From CAZXDS01 sp964639525 (lineage in GTDB: Bacteria; Bacteroidota; Ignavibacteria; Ignavibacteriales; Melioribacteraceae): 27,770 nt of DNA. The notes below the pieces were generated by a model. That model was given only the letters and a program-made list of their open reading frames with translations, ran no database searches and was not told the origin of the DNA. Made by a program: the position numbers and the translations under genes. Shown piece after piece: positions 7,841 through 16,271 of this stretch; position 1 is the stretch's first letter; each line of letters starts with the position of its first letter. Where the stretch lies: NCBI GenBank assembly GCA_964639525.1, contig CAZXDS010000020.1, positions 1 to 27,770 of the forward strand. The letters run 5' to 3'.

Positions 7841-8881
7841 TTACAATTTTTTCATACTTATTACTAAGTCCGGATTCAATTTAATATAATTCAATAATGC
7901 TGATATTTCTTCATATGTTAAAGGACTGCCATCAGGTTTACGTATATTTTTGATTGAAATTTCTCCATTTGCAACTTTATTCCAAAAATCACTGCCAAGT
8001 TGCCCGCCTAAAATAGAGGCAATATCAATAAACTTCTTTTCAATAACTTGAGCTTTATCAGGAGTGAAACTATTTAGATAAAAATTAATGATATTGCTTT
8101 CAATTTCACTACCGCCATTAGGACCCGGTATATTTGCAACTACTTGCATAACAATTTCGTCACCGGGCAGCCATTCTCTTTCTCTAATACTGCTAAGATT
8201 CACAACCGTAGTCAAACCTACATTTTTATTCACATAAAGTGAACCGGATTTTAGCGATTCTTCCAAGCCTTCGGTTCTATCTTTCCGAACATTTGCCAAT
8301 ACTGTATAACTGCCTGCACCATTCACTTCAGACCAAGATGCCATAACGCTAAACGCATCTTGCGTGCTTTTAGGCTCGGGACTTAGTAATGTTAAAGTTT
8401 GTGCAGGATTAACAAACTCCAATACTTTTGTATCGGTTGCCAACTGATTGCCGTTTTCGTCCAAAAGTATCCCAATTAGTTTATAAGTTCCTGTAGGTTT
8501 TCCAAGTTTGATATTAGTAGAAACCAGATCGGAATTTGAACTCGTAGTTTTAATTACAATATCATTACCTACATCATCATTGTAAAAATCACGGGCAGAA
8601 AAAACTTCAGTTGTGAATGAAAATAATTGTTCAAATCCGCTGCTTTCATTCTGTTTCCATTGAACAACCCCTTTAAAAGCAACTTGAGCACCTTTAGGAT
8701 TAATCTGCACAAAAAAGATTCGCGGCATTCCGGTAAGATCGTTAGAAGTAGCAAATGCAGCAAAATCAATTTGAGGCAAAGGCTCAAATACTTGCAGTGT
8801 TAATGAAGATTGCGCATTAATATTAAATATGCTAAATATAAATAATATTAATGTTACAAATATTTTAGTTTGAAGTTTCAT
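7841..8881 (-). CDS. Secreted protein of unknown function with FN3/Ig-like segment
   Basis: A 346-residue exported protein that I cannot assign to a named family. A signal peptide covers about 1-23 (cleavage near INAQ). The region from 25 to 160 is beta-rich. About 163-270 looks like a fibronectin type III or Ig-like domain: it opens with LLSPEPKS, has a SWSEVNGAGSYTV core as in FN3 'W...G..Y.V' motifs, and ends with a strand before SNIINFYL. The C-terminal 60 residues are mixed and end in a helix-like stretch without a barrel or anchor. The start ATG has GAGG 6 bases upstream. The FecR gene begins 67 bases downstream on the same strand, so the two are probably co-transcribed and act together in the periplasm or at the outer membrane. 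Confidence 0.75.
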   Translation of the reverse strand: MKLQTKIFVTLILFIFSIFNINAQSSLTLQVFEPLPQIDFAAFATSNDLTGMPRIFFVQINPKGAQVAFKGVVQWKQNESSGFEQLFSFTTEVFSARDFYNDDVGNDIVIKTTSSNSDLVSTNIKLGKPTGTYKLIGILLDENGNQLATDTKVLEFVNPAQTLTLLSPEPKSTQDAFSVMASWSEVNGAGSYTVLANVRKDRTEGLEESLKSGSLYVNKNVGLTTVVNLSSIREREWLPGDEIVMQVVANIPGPNGGSEIESNIINFYLNSFTPDKAQVIEKKFIDIASILGGQLGSDFWNKVANGEISIKNIRKPDGSPLTYEEISALLNYIKLNPDLVISMKKL

Positions 8882-9042
8882 TTTAACCTCGCTTAATTTT
8901 CTTAAGAAAGAAATTCAAATAATGACAACTAAATTTTGTTCACTAATATTTTAGTAATCAATATTTCTAATAAGAAGATACTTTTAAAAATGTATTTTAC
9001 AAGTCCTCTCATCACTTGTGTATTACAAATCACAATAAATAT

Positions 9043-9369
9043 TTAATTTATTTTTTCCGGGTCAGCATTATTTATAAAACCGAATTGGGGATTATTTTGA
9101 TTGTCGATTTTTATTTCACCGAACTTTGTTTCAAACTTTGTGATGTTATCCTCAAGTGCACGCAATAGCATTTTTGCATGTTGGGGGGTTGTTATAATTC
9201 TGGCATGAACTTTTGCTTTGGGTATGCCCGGGACAACCCTCGTGAAATCAATAATAAATTCTGCCGGTGAATGTGAAATAATTGCGAGATTTGAATAAAT
9301 ACCCTCAGCTTCTTTTTCGCCGAGTTCAATATTAATTTGCTGTGATTTCTGTTCTTTATTTGAATTCAT
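9043..9369 (-). CDS. DUF3467-family protein
   Basis: A 108-residue soluble protein that matches the style of the DUF3467 family, small conserved proteins of unknown function common in the FCB group. The core runs from about 20 to 90: AEGIYSNLAIISHSP, then EFIIDFTRVVPG, then ARIITTPQHAKMLLRALEDNI, which are the family's recurring elements. There is no signal peptide or membrane helix, so it should be cytoplasmic. It has its own leader between the TPR gene terminator (9389-9435) and its ATG and is therefore probably transcribed alone or by read-through. No good terminator follows; a weak 6-bp hairpin near 9000-9025 is the only candidate. Confidence 0.85.
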   Translation of the reverse strand: MNSNKEQKSQQINIELGEKEAEGIYSNLAIISHSPAEFIIDFTRVVPGIPKAKVHARIITTPQHAKMLLRALEDNITKFETKFGEIKIDNQNNPQFGFINNADPEKIN

Positions 9370-9388
9370 AAAATTACCAATTAATTAT

Positions 9389-9435
9389 AAAAAAAATACC
9401 CGCAACTCATTATCAATTTAACAAATTGTGGGTAT
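9389..9435 (-). terminator. Intrinsic terminator after the TPR lipoprotein gene
   Basis: On the minus strand ATACCCACAA (9435-9426) pairs with TTGCGGGTAT (9405-9396) with one mismatch, and eight T residues follow directly. It starts 19 bases after the TPR gene's stop codon. Confidence 0.8.
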
Positions 9436-9453
9436 AAAATAAAAAGATAAAAA

Positions 9454-10623
9454 CTATTTTCTAAGTTCATCTGCTTTTTCAAATGCAGATTTTGATTTAT
9501 CAGATTTGCCTAAGTTTGCATAAACTTTTCCCAAAAGTTCCCACAGTGCAGGATCTTTTGAGCCATCGGCAGTTTGAACATATTTTTCCAAATAAGGAAG
9601 GGCTTTTTCAAACTTTTCTTTATATCTATCACTGATTTTTTCTGCTGCCTCATCTTGCTGCCTTATTTCACCGCCCCATTTAACATAAGTAACAGCAATA
9701 TTATAAATCGCATTTGCATAATTTGGATCAATTTTTAGAGCCTCTGAAAATTGTTCTTCAGCCAGAGCATATTTCTTGTTCTGCAGTAATAACGAACCGT
9801 AATTATATCTATTGCTTTTGCTATCAGGATGAGATTCAACCAATTCTTTTGCTTTGCCCATAGCAACATCTTCTTTATGAGCTCCAATATACGAATTGAA
9901 AAGATGATTATTAATGTTGTCATCAACCGGATATGCTTTGTGTCCTTCTTCAAGTATTGATATCGCTTTGTCATAATTCTGTATTGAAGCAACACTGTCG
10001 GCAACATTACCACCGTTTTTAAATTCAATCATTTGGTTAGCAGCTTTCGTATAATAAATTTCACCCAAACGACCATATGCGTCAGCTGATTTCTTTAGTT
10101 TCAACATTGCTGTCAAGGGTTCAATGGCTTTGTCGTACATTCCTCTGCTCAAATAAGCATAAGCTAAGTTGTTATAAGTGTCAGTAGAATCCGGCTGACA
10201 TTTTATTGCATTGTTAAAAGCTGAAATTGCTTTATCGGAAAACATAACTATACTATCTTTTGAAGTTACCCGACTTGATCTGTTATAATATGCTACTCCT
10301 TTGTTAAAGTTATCAGCCCAATGGAATTTTTTAGCATTGTCAATTTCTTTACTAAATTTTTTACTGATAGCTAATGATTTATTATAGTTATCAAGCATAT
10401 TAGGTATGTCTTTGTTCTCACCATAAACATAGCCCAGAAGATAAAAACCCTCATCACTCTTCGGGTTTTTCTTTATTTCTTTTAGTAAAACTTCTTTGGC
10501 TTTTACTAAGTTTTTCTGCTGAATATAAAGCTTTGCACTTGTTAATTCAGTTGATGCACAAGAAAAGGCGGACAAACCTATAACCATTGAAATTATTGAT
10601 AAATAAACAACTAATTTTTTCAT
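9454..10623 (-). CDS. TPR-repeat lipoprotein
   Basis: A 389-residue tetratricopeptide-repeat protein. The start is placed at ATG 10623 and not the longer in-frame start at 10668, because GGAG stands 5 bases before it and the protein then begins with a proper export signal (MKKLVVYLSI...) ending in AFSC. Cys22 is a likely lipidation site; the lipobox is loose but of a form seen in Bacteroidota. TPR units are evident near 28-65 (AKEVLLKEIKKNPKSDEGFYLLGYVYGE), 150-185 (AISAFNNAIKCQPDSTDTYNNLAYAY...), and 280-325 (YALAEEQFSEALKIDPNYANAIYNIA), with a weaker final unit at the C-terminus. It probably is a periplasm-facing scaffold; the partner is unknown. It is divergent from the adenosine deaminase gene. 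Confidence 0.85.
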   Translation of the reverse strand: MKKLVVYLSIISMVIGLSAFSCASTELTSAKLYIQQKNLVKAKEVLLKEIKKNPKSDEGFYLLGYVYGENKDIPNMLDNYNKSLAISKKFSKEIDNAKKFHWADNFNKGVAYYNRSSRVTSKDSIVMFSDKAISAFNNAIKCQPDSTDTYNNLAYAYLSRGMYDKAIEPLTAMLKLKKSADAYGRLGEIYYTKAANQMIEFKNGGNVADSVASIQNYDKAISILEEGHKAYPVDDNINNHLFNSYIGAHKEDVAMGKAKELVESHPDSKSNRYNYGSLLLQNKKYALAEEQFSEALKIDPNYANAIYNIAVTYVKWGGEIRQQDEAAEKISDRYKEKFEKALPYLEKYVQTADGSKDPALWELLGKVYANLGKSDKSKSAFEKADELRK

Positions 10624-10814
10624 TACTTCTCCAAATAATTTGATAAATATAATGTCAAAAATTACCAATTTACAATTGGATAGTCAATGTGATTAAATTC
10701 GGTTTCAAAATTATTTTTATGAAACAATCGAACAAAATTATGCTTTCATAAATTGCTTTTACAAATCAAAAAGAATATTTTTATTATTCATTTTAAAAGG
10801 AAATAAGAGCTATT

Positions 10815-11903
10815 ATGACTACAGAAGAAATTATTCGTGAAGTTCCAAAAGTACAACTACACGACCATCTTGACGGGGGGCTACGACCTCAAACAATAAT
10901 TGATATTGCAACTGAAATTAAATATGATAAGTTGCCCACCAGCGATCCGCAAAAATTAGCCGAATGGTTTCATCGCGGTGCTAACAAAGGAAACCTTGTT
11001 GAGTATCTGCAAGGATTTGAACACACTATTGCAGTTATGCAAACAAGCGAAGCACTGGAAAGAATTGCTTTTGAAATGATGGAAGATATGTACAATGACG
11101 GAGTTGTTTATATTGAAACCCGCTTCGCACCGGTTTTTCATACACAAACGGGTTTACATTACGATGACATTATTAAGGCTGTGTTAAACGGCTTGGAAAA
11201 AGGGCGTGAGAAATACGGCGTTGGTTTCGGACTTATTTTGTGCGGAATGCGAAATATGACTAACTCGTTAGAAATTGCCGAACTTGCTGTAAATTATCGC
11301 GATAAAGGTGTTGTAGGTTTTGACCTTGCCGGTGAAGAAGGTGGATATCCGCCTAAAAAACATCTTGAAGCTTTTCAATTTATTCAAAGAGAAAATTTTA
11401 ATATAACAATTCACGCCGGAGAGGCATTTGGAAAAGAATCCATTTGGCAGGCAATTCAATATTGCGGTGCACACAGAATCGGACACGCTACAAGACTAAT
11501 AGACGACATTGTATTCGACCAAAATGGTGATATTGCCGCACTTGGTGAACTTGCTCAATATGTTTTGGACCAAAGACTTCCGTTGGAAATTTGCTTACTT
11601 AGCAATCTGCATACAGGTGCAATTGATAAGTTAGAAAATCATCCATTTAAAAAATTATTTAATCAAAAATTTCGTGTATTCTTAAATACCGATGATAGAC
11701 TGATGAGCAACACAACATTGACTAAAGAATATTTAACGGCTACAGAATTATTTGGTATTACACTTGAAGACATCGAAAAACTGAACATCAACGCTATGAA
11801 GTCTGCATTTATCCATTACAACGACCGAATAAAATTTATTTACGATGTAATTAAACCGGGTTATCAAAAAGTAAAAGAAAAATTATTATCACTTAACATA
11901 TAA
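10815..11903 (+). CDS. add: Adenosine deaminase
   Basis: A 362-residue metal-dependent hydrolase of the adenosine/AMP deaminase family, which converts adenosine to inosine in purine salvage. The expected active-site set is complete: H16 and H18 (HDHLDGG), H200 and E203 (ITIHAGEA), H224 (RIGHATRL), and the D293/D294 pair (LNTDDRLMS). The length matches bacterial enzymes (330-360). The usual PTSN turn reads LLSN here and the loop after the metal aspartates differs from the classic NDDP form, so the substrate could be a related nucleoside or base; adenosine is still the best guess. AAAGGAA 11 bases upstream can act as the ribosome binding site. Three more plus-strand genes follow at 3-20 base gaps, so it heads an operon. 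Confidence 0.87.
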   Translation: MTTEEIIREVPKVQLHDHLDGGLRPQTIIDIATEIKYDKLPTSDPQKLAEWFHRGANKGNLVEYLQGFEHTIAVMQTSEALERIAFEMMEDMYNDGVVYIETRFAPVFHTQTGLHYDDIIKAVLNGLEKGREKYGVGFGLILCGMRNMTNSLEIAELAVNYRDKGVVGFDLAGEEGGYPPKKHLEAFQFIQRENFNITIHAGEAFGKESIWQAIQYCGAHRIGHATRLIDDIVFDQNGDIAALGELAQYVLDQRLPLEICLLSNLHTGAIDKLENHPFKKLFNQKFRVFLNTDDRLMSNTTLTKEYLTATELFGITLEDIEKLNINAMKSAFIHYNDRIKFIYDVIKPGYQKVKEKLLSLNI

Positions 11904-11907
11904 AAAA

Positions 11908-12246
11908 ATGAAAAGAAAATTATTTAAAAACTATCAATACAATTTTGATAAAAATGAGAAAAAAGTATTGATCAATTTTTGTAAGCAAGCAACAAAACAA
12001 ATGGTGGGAAACGAGCAATTCAGAAAAGATATTATCTCATTCAATTCCATTATGGATAAATTATCTACAGATCAAGAAGAAATAAAATTAACTAAAGACG
12101 AAAAAATAAGATTAGTACTTCAATTAAAAGAGAACTCTAAATTTTTAAAAAAGAAAATGGATGGAAGCTGGTTTTTTGTTAAATGGTTTTATAAATCGGT
12201 TTACAACCAATACGCAAGCTTATTAACTAATCATTTTAGTGAGTAA
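11908..12246 (+). CDS. Small basic protein of unknown function
   Basis: A 112-residue, lysine-rich protein that I do not recognise. It has no signal peptide, membrane helix or metal-binding motif. Most of it is predicted helical, with a charged middle (50-95) and an aromatic-rich C-terminal stretch (GSWFFVKWFYKSVYNQY, 95-111 region). It starts 4 bases after the adenosine deaminase stop and ends 3 bases before the urocanate hydratase ATG. No Shine-Dalgarno sequence is visible, so it is probably translated by coupling. The tight packing between two metabolic genes supports that it is a real gene. Confidence 0.65.
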   Translation: MKRKLFKNYQYNFDKNEKKVLINFCKQATKQMVGNEQFRKDIISFNSIMDKLSTDQEEIKLTKDEKIRLVLQLKENSKFLKKKMDGSWFFVKWFYKSVYNQYASLLTNHFSE

Positions 12247-12249
12247 AAA

Positions 12250-13908
12250 ATGGAAACTCAAAAAAGAATTATCCATGCGCCGCACGGAACAAAGTTAAAC
12301 ACCAAAGGCTGGATTCAGGAAGCAGCGTTAAGAATGCTGATGAATAATTTAGACCCTGAAGTAGCCGAAAAACCCGATGAATTAATCATATACGGTGGTT
12401 CCGGTAAAGCAGCGAGAAACTGGGAAGCTTATGATGCAATTATCGATTCACTCAAAAAACTTGAAAATGATGAAACTCTAATTGTTCAATCAGGCAAACC
12501 TGTTGCTGTTTTTAAAACATATAAAGACGCTCCGCGTGTATTAATTACAAATTCAATGCTTGTACCCGATTGGGCTAACTGGACTGAATTCAGAAAACTT
12601 GAGTCACTGGGACTTACGATGTACGGTCAAATGACAGCGGGAAGCTGGATTTACATCGGTACTCAAGGCATTCTGCAGGGAACTTATGAAACATTTGCTG
12701 AGTGTGCCCGACACCATTTCGGCGGTTCCCTCGCCGGTAAATTTCTACTTACCGCCGGAATTGGTGGAATGGGTGGTGCCCAACCTCTCGCGGCTACAAT
12801 GAACGGAGCTGCTTTTCTCGGAATTGATGTAAATATTGAGCGACTTGAAAAACGAATTGAAACCGGCTATTTAGATATTATTGCAAAAAATCTTGATGAA
12901 GCCATCGATTTGGTTATAGAAGCAAAGACAAATAAAACCGCACTATCTGTTGGTTTAGTTGGAAACGCCGGTGAGATTCTTCCTCAATTATTAAGAAAGA
13001 ATATTATTCCTGATGTTTTAACGGATCAAACTTCTGCTCACGATACTCTTAACGGTTATGTTCCAATGGGAATGTCTTTTGAAGAAGCAGTGATGTTACG
13101 AAAAGGAAATCCTACTAAATATATTGCACTTGCAAAAACAACAATAGTTCAACATGTTAAAACCATGTTGGAAATGCAGAAACGGGGAGCAATAACTTTT
13201 GACTACGGAAATAATATTCGGGGTGAAGCAAAAGAAAACGGTGTTGAAAATGCCTTTGATATTCCCGGATTTGTCCCTGAATTTATTCGCCCGTTATTTA
13301 ATGATGGAAAAGGACCTTTCCGCTGGGCAGCTCTTTCGGGTAATCCTGAAGATATTTATATTACCGATCAAGCAATTATGGATACTTTTCCGGAAGATGA
13401 AGCTTTAATACGCTGGATAAAACTTGCTCGGGAAAAAGTACATTTTCAGGGTTTGCCATCTCGAATATGCTGGCTTGGATATGGTGAAAGAGCAAAAATG
13501 GGTAAAATATTTAATGACTTGGTCGCTTCAGGAAAAATTGAAGCTCCTATTGTTATTGGCAGAGATCATTTGGATTGCGGTTCGGTTGCCTCGCCATACA
13601 GAGAAACTGAAGGGATGAAAGACGGTTCGGACGCTATTGCCGATTGGCCAATACTACTTGCTATGCTAAATGCAGTCGGTGGTGCAAGCTGGGTTTCGGT
13701 GCATCACGGTGGCGGTGTTGGAATTGGGAAATCAATCCATTCCGGAATGGTGGTTGTTGCTGACGGAACTGATGAAGCAGCTAAAAGGTTAGAAAGAGTA
13801 CTTACGTATGATCCGGGAATGGGAATTGCACGCCACGCTGACGCCGGATATCAAAAAGCAATTGATAATTCAAAAAAGTTTAATATTAAAATTCCAATGA
13901 TTAAATAA
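12250..13908 (+). CDS. hutU: Urocanate hydratase
   Basis: A 552-residue urocanase, which converts urocanate to imidazolonepropionate, the second step of histidine degradation, using tightly bound NAD+ as an electrophile. Length and sequence fit the family from end to end: the NAD-binding glycine region at 170-180 (GIGGMGGAQ), the catalytic Cys407 in LPSRICWLGYGER (equivalent to Cys410 of the Pseudomonas enzyme), and the signature DHLDCGSVASPYRETE followed by VSVHHGGGVGIG near 481-492. It begins 3 bases after the preceding small gene. The histidase, imidazolonepropionase and formiminotransferase genes usually found with it are not in this window, so the rest of the pathway must be elsewhere or absent. 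Confidence 0.97.
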   Translation: METQKRIIHAPHGTKLNTKGWIQEAALRMLMNNLDPEVAEKPDELIIYGGSGKAARNWEAYDAIIDSLKKLENDETLIVQSGKPVAVFKTYKDAPRVLITNSMLVPDWANWTEFRKLESLGLTMYGQMTAGSWIYIGTQGILQGTYETFAECARHHFGGSLAGKFLLTAGIGGMGGAQPLAATMNGAAFLGIDVNIERLEKRIETGYLDIIAKNLDEAIDLVIEAKTNKTALSVGLVGNAGEILPQLLRKNIIPDVLTDQTSAHDTLNGYVPMGMSFEEAVMLRKGNPTKYIALAKTTIVQHVKTMLEMQKRGAITFDYGNNIRGEAKENGVENAFDIPGFVPEFIRPLFNDGKGPFRWAALSGNPEDIYITDQAIMDTFPEDEALIRWIKLAREKVHFQGLPSRICWLGYGERAKMGKIFNDLVASGKIEAPIVIGRDHLDCGSVASPYRETEGMKDGSDAIADWPILLAMLNAVGGASWVSVHHGGGVGIGKSIHSGMVVVADGTDEAAKRLERVLTYDPGMGIARHADAGYQKAIDNSKKFNIKIPMIK

Positions 13909-13928
13909 ATTTACATTAAGAGGTTGTT

Positions 13929-15119
13929 ATGAAAGTACAAATATTATTAGCAGATAAGTTTCCTGACAAATATGTTCAGCTACTTAGAGATCACGATTTA
14001 GATGTAACTTACGAACCGAAACTCGGTGAAAACGATTTACCCGAAGCCGCAAAAGAAATGGATATTCTTGTTGTACGCTCTACAAAAGTAAATGCCACAA
14101 CTATTGATAGTTCGTTAAAACTAAATCTTATTATTAGAGCCGGTGCGGGATATAACAATATTGATATCCCAACCGCGAATAAAAAAGGAATTTATGTTGC
14201 AAATGTACCGGGGAAAAACTCCATTGCAGTTGCTGAACTTGCGATTGGGCATATGATTGCTCTTGACAGAAAAATTCCCGATAATGTTATTGATTTTAGA
14301 AATGGAAAATGGAACAAGGCAGAGTATTCAAAAGCTGAAGGGTTATTTGGAAAAACTCTTGCTATTGTAGGTTATGGAAACATCGGTAAAGAAGTTGCTA
14401 AACGTGCCATTGCTTTTGGAATGAATGTTTATGTAAAAGACATTACAAGAATTGAAGGATATGGAATAAAGGACTTTTCTGAATTTGATAAGACACTCCC
14501 TATTGCAGACGTAATTAGTGTGCATCTTCCCGTAACACCCGAGACCAAAAATTTATTTAACGACACAATGTTCGGGTATATGAAAAAGGGTACTATTTTT
14601 ATTAATACATCAAGAGCTGGCGTTGTTGATGAAGAAGCTCTTTTAAGAGCAATTGAAAGTAAAAACATTAGAGTAGGCTTGGATGTTTTTAAGGATGAAC
14701 CTGAAGGAAAAACCGGAGAAGTAACCTCCATTTTACAAAATAGCCCGAATGTTCACGTTACACATCATATCGGAGCTTCAACTCAGCAGGCTCAAAATGC
14801 GGTTGCTGAAGAAACTGTTAAAATCATTTTAGATTTTATAAATAGCGGTGTTATTGCTCATTGGGTAAATAAAGCAAGACCGGCAAAAACACATTTTCAG
14901 TTGGCAGTTAAACACTACGACAAACCCGGTGTTCTTTCCGGAGTTATGGAGATATTGAAAGACCAGGATATGAATGTGGAACAGGTTGAAAATATTATCT
15001 TCGATGGTGGATTGGTTGCTTTGTGCAGCATGACATTAAACAGCCCGCTGAGCAGCGATATTTTAGCAGCAATACAAAATAGTCCTGAAGTAATGTCCGT
15101 TTCTCATGTAGCTTTGTAA
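13929..15119 (+). CDS. serA: D-3-phosphoglycerate dehydrogenase with ACT domain
   Basis: A 396-residue D-2-hydroxyacid dehydrogenase, probably the first enzyme of serine synthesis, which oxidises 3-phosphoglycerate with NAD+. The Rossmann motif is GYGNIG (148-153), with D171 at the end of the second strand favouring NAD over NADP. The catalytic triad is R229 (NTSRAGVVDE), E257 (DVFKDEP) and H280 (THHIGAST). Residues about 323-396 form a C-terminal ACT domain, as in the shorter serine-regulated type. AGAGG lies 6 bases before ATG. It is the last gene of the plus-strand operon and is followed by a strong terminator. No serB or serC is nearby; a different 2-hydroxyacid substrate cannot be excluded. 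Confidence 0.88.
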   Translation: MKVQILLADKFPDKYVQLLRDHDLDVTYEPKLGENDLPEAAKEMDILVVRSTKVNATTIDSSLKLNLIIRAGAGYNNIDIPTANKKGIYVANVPGKNSIAVAELAIGHMIALDRKIPDNVIDFRNGKWNKAEYSKAEGLFGKTLAIVGYGNIGKEVAKRAIAFGMNVYVKDITRIEGYGIKDFSEFDKTLPIADVISVHLPVTPETKNLFNDTMFGYMKKGTIFINTSRAGVVDEEALLRAIESKNIRVGLDVFKDEPEGKTGEVTSILQNSPNVHVTHHIGASTQQAQNAVAEETVKIILDFINSGVIAHWVNKARPAKTHFQLAVKHYDKPGVLSGVMEILKDQDMNVEQVENIIFDGGLVALCSMTLNSPLSSDILAAIQNSPEVMSVSHVAL

Positions 15120-15137
15120 ATTTTAGTATTACTTAAT

Positions 15138-15174
15138 AATCCTCTAATAGAACTTTTATTAGAGGATTTTTTTT
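15138..15174 (+). terminator. Strong intrinsic terminator after serA
   Basis: A perfect 12-bp stem AATCCTCTAATA (15138-15149) with TATTAGAGGATT (15157-15168) and a 7-base loop runs into a T-tract (15167-15174). It starts 18 bases after the serA stop. Confidence 0.92.
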
Positions 15175-15183
15175 GCTTTAAAA

Positions 15184-15211
15184 TAAGAACAGCCGCCCAA
15201 AAGCAGCTGTT
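15184..15211 (-). terminator. Probable terminator of the rplS operon
   Basis: On the minus strand AACAGC (15211-15206) pairs with GCTGTT (15193-15188), with further partial pairing in the loop, and CTTATTTT follows. It lies 25 bases past the rplS stop. The poly-A stretch of the facing serA terminator supplies another run of T on this strand further on. Confidence 0.65.
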
Positions 15212-15236
15212 AAAATAATAAAAAGAATAATCAGTT

Positions 15237-15584
15237 TTATCTCTGATTTTTATCTTTAATTCTTGCAGCTTTACCGGAAAGACTTCTCAAATAATAAAGT
15301 TTTGCTCTTCTAACTTTACCTTGTTTAAGCAATTCAATTTTAGCAATTCTTGGTGAGTTAAATGGGAAAATTCTTTCAACCCCAACTCCGCTTGCCATTT
15401 TTCTAACTGTAAAAGTTTTACCTTGTCCGCCACCGCGAATACTAATAACATTTCCTTCAAATGGCTGAATTCTTTCTTTATCACCTTCAATAACTCTAAC
15501 GTGAACTTTAATTCTATCGCCTGAGTTAAAATTTGGATAATCTGAACGTAATTCCTCACCTAATAATTCACTTACTTTATTCAT
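15237..15584 (-). CDS. rplS: 50S ribosomal protein L19
   Basis: A 115-residue ribosomal protein bL19, which sits at the 30S/50S interface. The whole length matches the family: SGDRIKVHVRVIEG near 22-35, the QPFEGNVISIRGGG signature near 40-53, TFTVRKMASGVGVERIFPFNSP, and the basic LRSLSGKAARI C-terminus. It begins 3 bases after the trmD stop, in the conserved order rpsP-khpA-rimM-trmD-rplS, and is the last gene of the block before a probable terminator. Confidence 0.98.
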   Translation of the reverse strand: MNKVSELLGEELRSDYPNFNSGDRIKVHVRVIEGDKERIQPFEGNVISIRGGGQGKTFTVRKMASGVGVERIFPFNSPRIAKIELLKQGKVRRAKLYYLRSLSGKAARIKDKNQR

Positions 15585-15587
15585 CGT

Positions 15588-16271
15588 TTACTCCAATCTA
15601 TTTTTGTTTTTCCATTTTTCAGTTAATATTTTTGATTGATTTTCTTTCCACTCTCTAATTTTTTTATCATTACCTGACAACAGTACTTCAGGAACTTCCA
15701 TATCACGATATTTTGCCGGTCTTGTATAAAACGGAGCTTCTATCATTTCTTCATCCATAAAAGAATCTTTCAAAGCAGATTCACTATCACCAAGTACACC
15801 TGGAATTAGTCTAACAATTGAATCCGCAATAATAAGAGAAATAAGTTCTCCGCCACTCAAAATAAAATTTCCTATTGAAATTTCATCAGTTGCAAAAGTT
15901 TCCCTTACACGATCATCAATTCCCTTGTAATGTCCTGTAACAATCAAAATATTTTCAGCAATAGAAAACTTATTTGCCAAATTTTGATTATATGTTTTTC
16001 CTCCGGGTACAGTGAAAATTATGTGGTCATATTTCCGCTGACTCTGTAATTCCTCAATACACAAAAAAAAAGGTTCCGGTTTCAAAAGCATCCCGGCACC
16101 ACCGCCAAAAGGTTTATCATCTATTTGTTTGTGTTTATCAAAAGCATAATCACGCAAATCATGAACATGTATTTCGACAAGCTGTTTATCTTGAGCACGC
16201 TTAACAATACTAATATTAAGAGGACTATCCAATAATTTAGGTACCGCTGAAATAATATCAATCCTCAACAT
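15588..16271 (-). CDS. trmD: tRNA (guanine37-N1)-methyltransferase
   Basis: A 227-residue SPOUT methyltransferase that makes m1G37 in tRNAs that read codons starting with C or G, using S-adenosylmethionine. Family marks in order: RIDIISAVPKLLDSPL at the start, HDLRDYAFDKHKQIDDKPFGGGAGM, the cofactor-loop segment TGHYKGIDDRVRE, DEISIGNFILSGGE, RLIPGVLG, and the C-terminal PEVLLSGN with a basic tail. I chose ATG 16271 rather than the upstream in-frame ATG at 16295, because TrmD proteins start directly with (M)xIDII; this leaves a 14-base overlap with rimM. The H in TGHYKG, where many enzymes have R, is common in Bacteroidota. Confidence 0.96.
   Translation of the reverse strand: MLRIDIISAVPKLLDSPLNISIVKRAQDKQLVEIHVHDLRDYAFDKHKQIDDKPFGGGAGMLLKPEPFFLCIEELQSQRKYDHIIFTVPGGKTYNQNLANKFSIAENILIVTGHYKGIDDRVRETFATDEISIGNFILSGGELISLIIADSIVRLIPGVLGDSESALKDSFMDEEMIEAPFYTRPAKYRDMEVPEVLLSGNDKKIREWKENQSKILTEKWKNKNRLE

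Noticed and set aside
9735..10028. Minus-strand frame inside the TPR gene
   Set aside because: It is an alternate frame of the repeat-coding region, with low-complexity hydrophobic content and no start signal.
10669..10814. Promoters in the divergent gap between the TPR and adenosine deaminase genes
   Set aside because: Promoters must exist here, but candidates such as TTGCTT with ATATTT (10753-10780) are too weak in AT-rich DNA to call.
13199..13618. Two plus-strand frames overlapping hutU
   Set aside because: HutU is intact and conserved through this region; these are other-frame shadows and not signs of a frameshift.
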